A DNA stretch of 14,801 nucleotides from DASQZJ01 sp035638775 (lineage in GTDB: Bacteria > Pseudomonadota > Gammaproteobacteria > UBA5335 > SLRW01): assembly GCA_035638775.1 (NCBI GenBank), contig DASQZJ010000025.1, positions 1-14,801 of the forward strand, in the 5' to 3' direction. The notes below the pieces were generated by a model. It searched no databases, was not told the origin of the DNA, and saw nothing but the letters and a program-made list of their open reading frames with translations. This document shows, piece after piece, positions 14,333 to 14,801 of this stretch. Position numbers and translations under genes: made by a program. Each line of letters starts with the position of its first letter. Position 1 is the stretch's first letter.

Positions 14333-14801
14333 TCAGGCGTGCCCGCGCCGCTTGCCGGACGCAACAGCCCCGCCGCCGATTGACACGGCCCGGTCGCGCC
14401 CCGACTTTCCGGCCGATGCGGGCCGCGGCCGGGTGCCTGCCGTACCGGAGGCCGCACGGTCCCGGTTCCACCACGACACGCAGGGGATCTTGGCCGTATC
14501 ACAGCGGTCGGCATAGCGGCGGGTGACCTCGGTCACCTCGCGCATCAGCCCCTCGTCCAGGGTGATCGGCTCCAGACCATGCTCCAGGAACTGCCGGTTC
14601 TCCACGAACAGCTCGTTCTCCGCCGCCTCGTTGCGCGGGTTCTCCAGGTGGTCGATCTTCGCCCCCGTCATCCCGGAAATCTTCTGCGCCAGCTCCCGCA
14701 CGCGGTGGGTCTCGGTCATCTGGTTGAAGATCTTGACCCGCTCACCCTGCGTCGGCGGATTGGTCAGGGCGATCTCGATGCAGCGCACCGTGTCCTGGAT
14801 G
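14333..14801 (-). CDS. sqdB: UDP-sulfoquinovose synthase-like NAD-dependent epimerase, C-terminal part
   Basis: Only the last 156 codons are in the window; the gene continues beyond 14801. The visible part begins IQDTVRCIEIALTNPP, continues GERVKIFNQMTETHRVREL and NPRNEAAENELFVEN, and ends the domain with YADRCDTAKIPCVSWWNR. This is the C-terminal half of SQD1/SqdB-type enzymes, which make UDP-sulfoquinovose from UDP-glucose and sulfite. The NAD-binding and catalytic residues lie off-window, so activity cannot be checked. After the normal family end (WWNR) there is an unusual tail of about 40 Ala/Gly/Arg-rich residues, possibly a late in-frame extension. Beside an exopolysaccharide operon it could supply a sulfonated sugar for the glycan or for sulfolipid. 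Another extended-SDR epimerase of the same clade is the main alternative. Confidence 0.72.
   Translation of the reverse strand, partial: IQDTVRCIEIALTNPPTQGERVKIFNQMTETHRVRELAQKISGMTGAKIDHLENPRNEAAENELFVENRQFLEHGLEPITLDEGLMREVTEVTRRYADRCDTAKIPCVSWWNRDRAASGTAGTRPRPASAGKSGRDRAVSIGGGAVASGKRRGHA

Overview
The window is high-GC bacterial DNA (roughly two-thirds G+C by eye) carrying most of an exopolysaccharide / cell-surface glycan locus. Nearly all genes lie on the minus strand. The closest relatives I recognise by eye are the colanic-acid type enzymes of Gammaproteobacteria (CpsG/ManB, ManC, Gmd, Fcl, WcaI, WcaJ). With a sulfoquinovose-synthase-like gene at the right edge, this suggests a gammaproteobacterium, possibly a Chromatiales/Ectothiorhodospiraceae-like organism; that placement is inference only.

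Right module, transcribed right to left (14801 to 7276): the 3' part of an SqdB/SQD1-like nucleotide-sugar enzyme that enters from outside the window; a GT2 glycosyltransferase; a GT4 mannosyltransferase-like enzyme; a WcaI-family GT4 enzyme; gmd and fcl (GDP-mannose to GDP-L-fucose); and a WcaJ-type initiating phosphoglycosyl transferase. Spacing is tight (4-nt gap GT4/wcaI, 4-nt overlap wcaI/gmd, 43-54 nt elsewhere), so GT2 to wcaJ reads as one operon.

Middle (7275 to 4791): an interruption unrelated to sugars. It holds a decayed C-terminal piece of a RelE-type toxin, a plus-strand MaoC-like hot-dog dehydratase gene, and a divergent gene for a protein with about 12 membrane segments resembling heme-copper oxidase subunit I / NnrS-like proteins. 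A near-consensus FNR/Dnr-type palindrome sits between the divergent pair.

Left module (4517 to 76), again minus strand: galE (TTG start) overlapping manC by ATGA, then manB. Together these supply UDP-galactose and GDP-mannose, the latter feeding gmd/fcl. Between manC and manB lies the most unusual part of the window: a 587-bp insert (1505-2091) made of one small four-helix-bundle (S23 / 23S rRNA intervening-sequence-type) gene bracketed by two 48-bp tracts of tandem octamers in inverted orientation (TTCTTAAG on one side, AACTTAAC on the other). The inserted gene's stop codon lies inside the last octamer. It looks like a discrete repeat-bounded element placed in the junction of a sugar operon.
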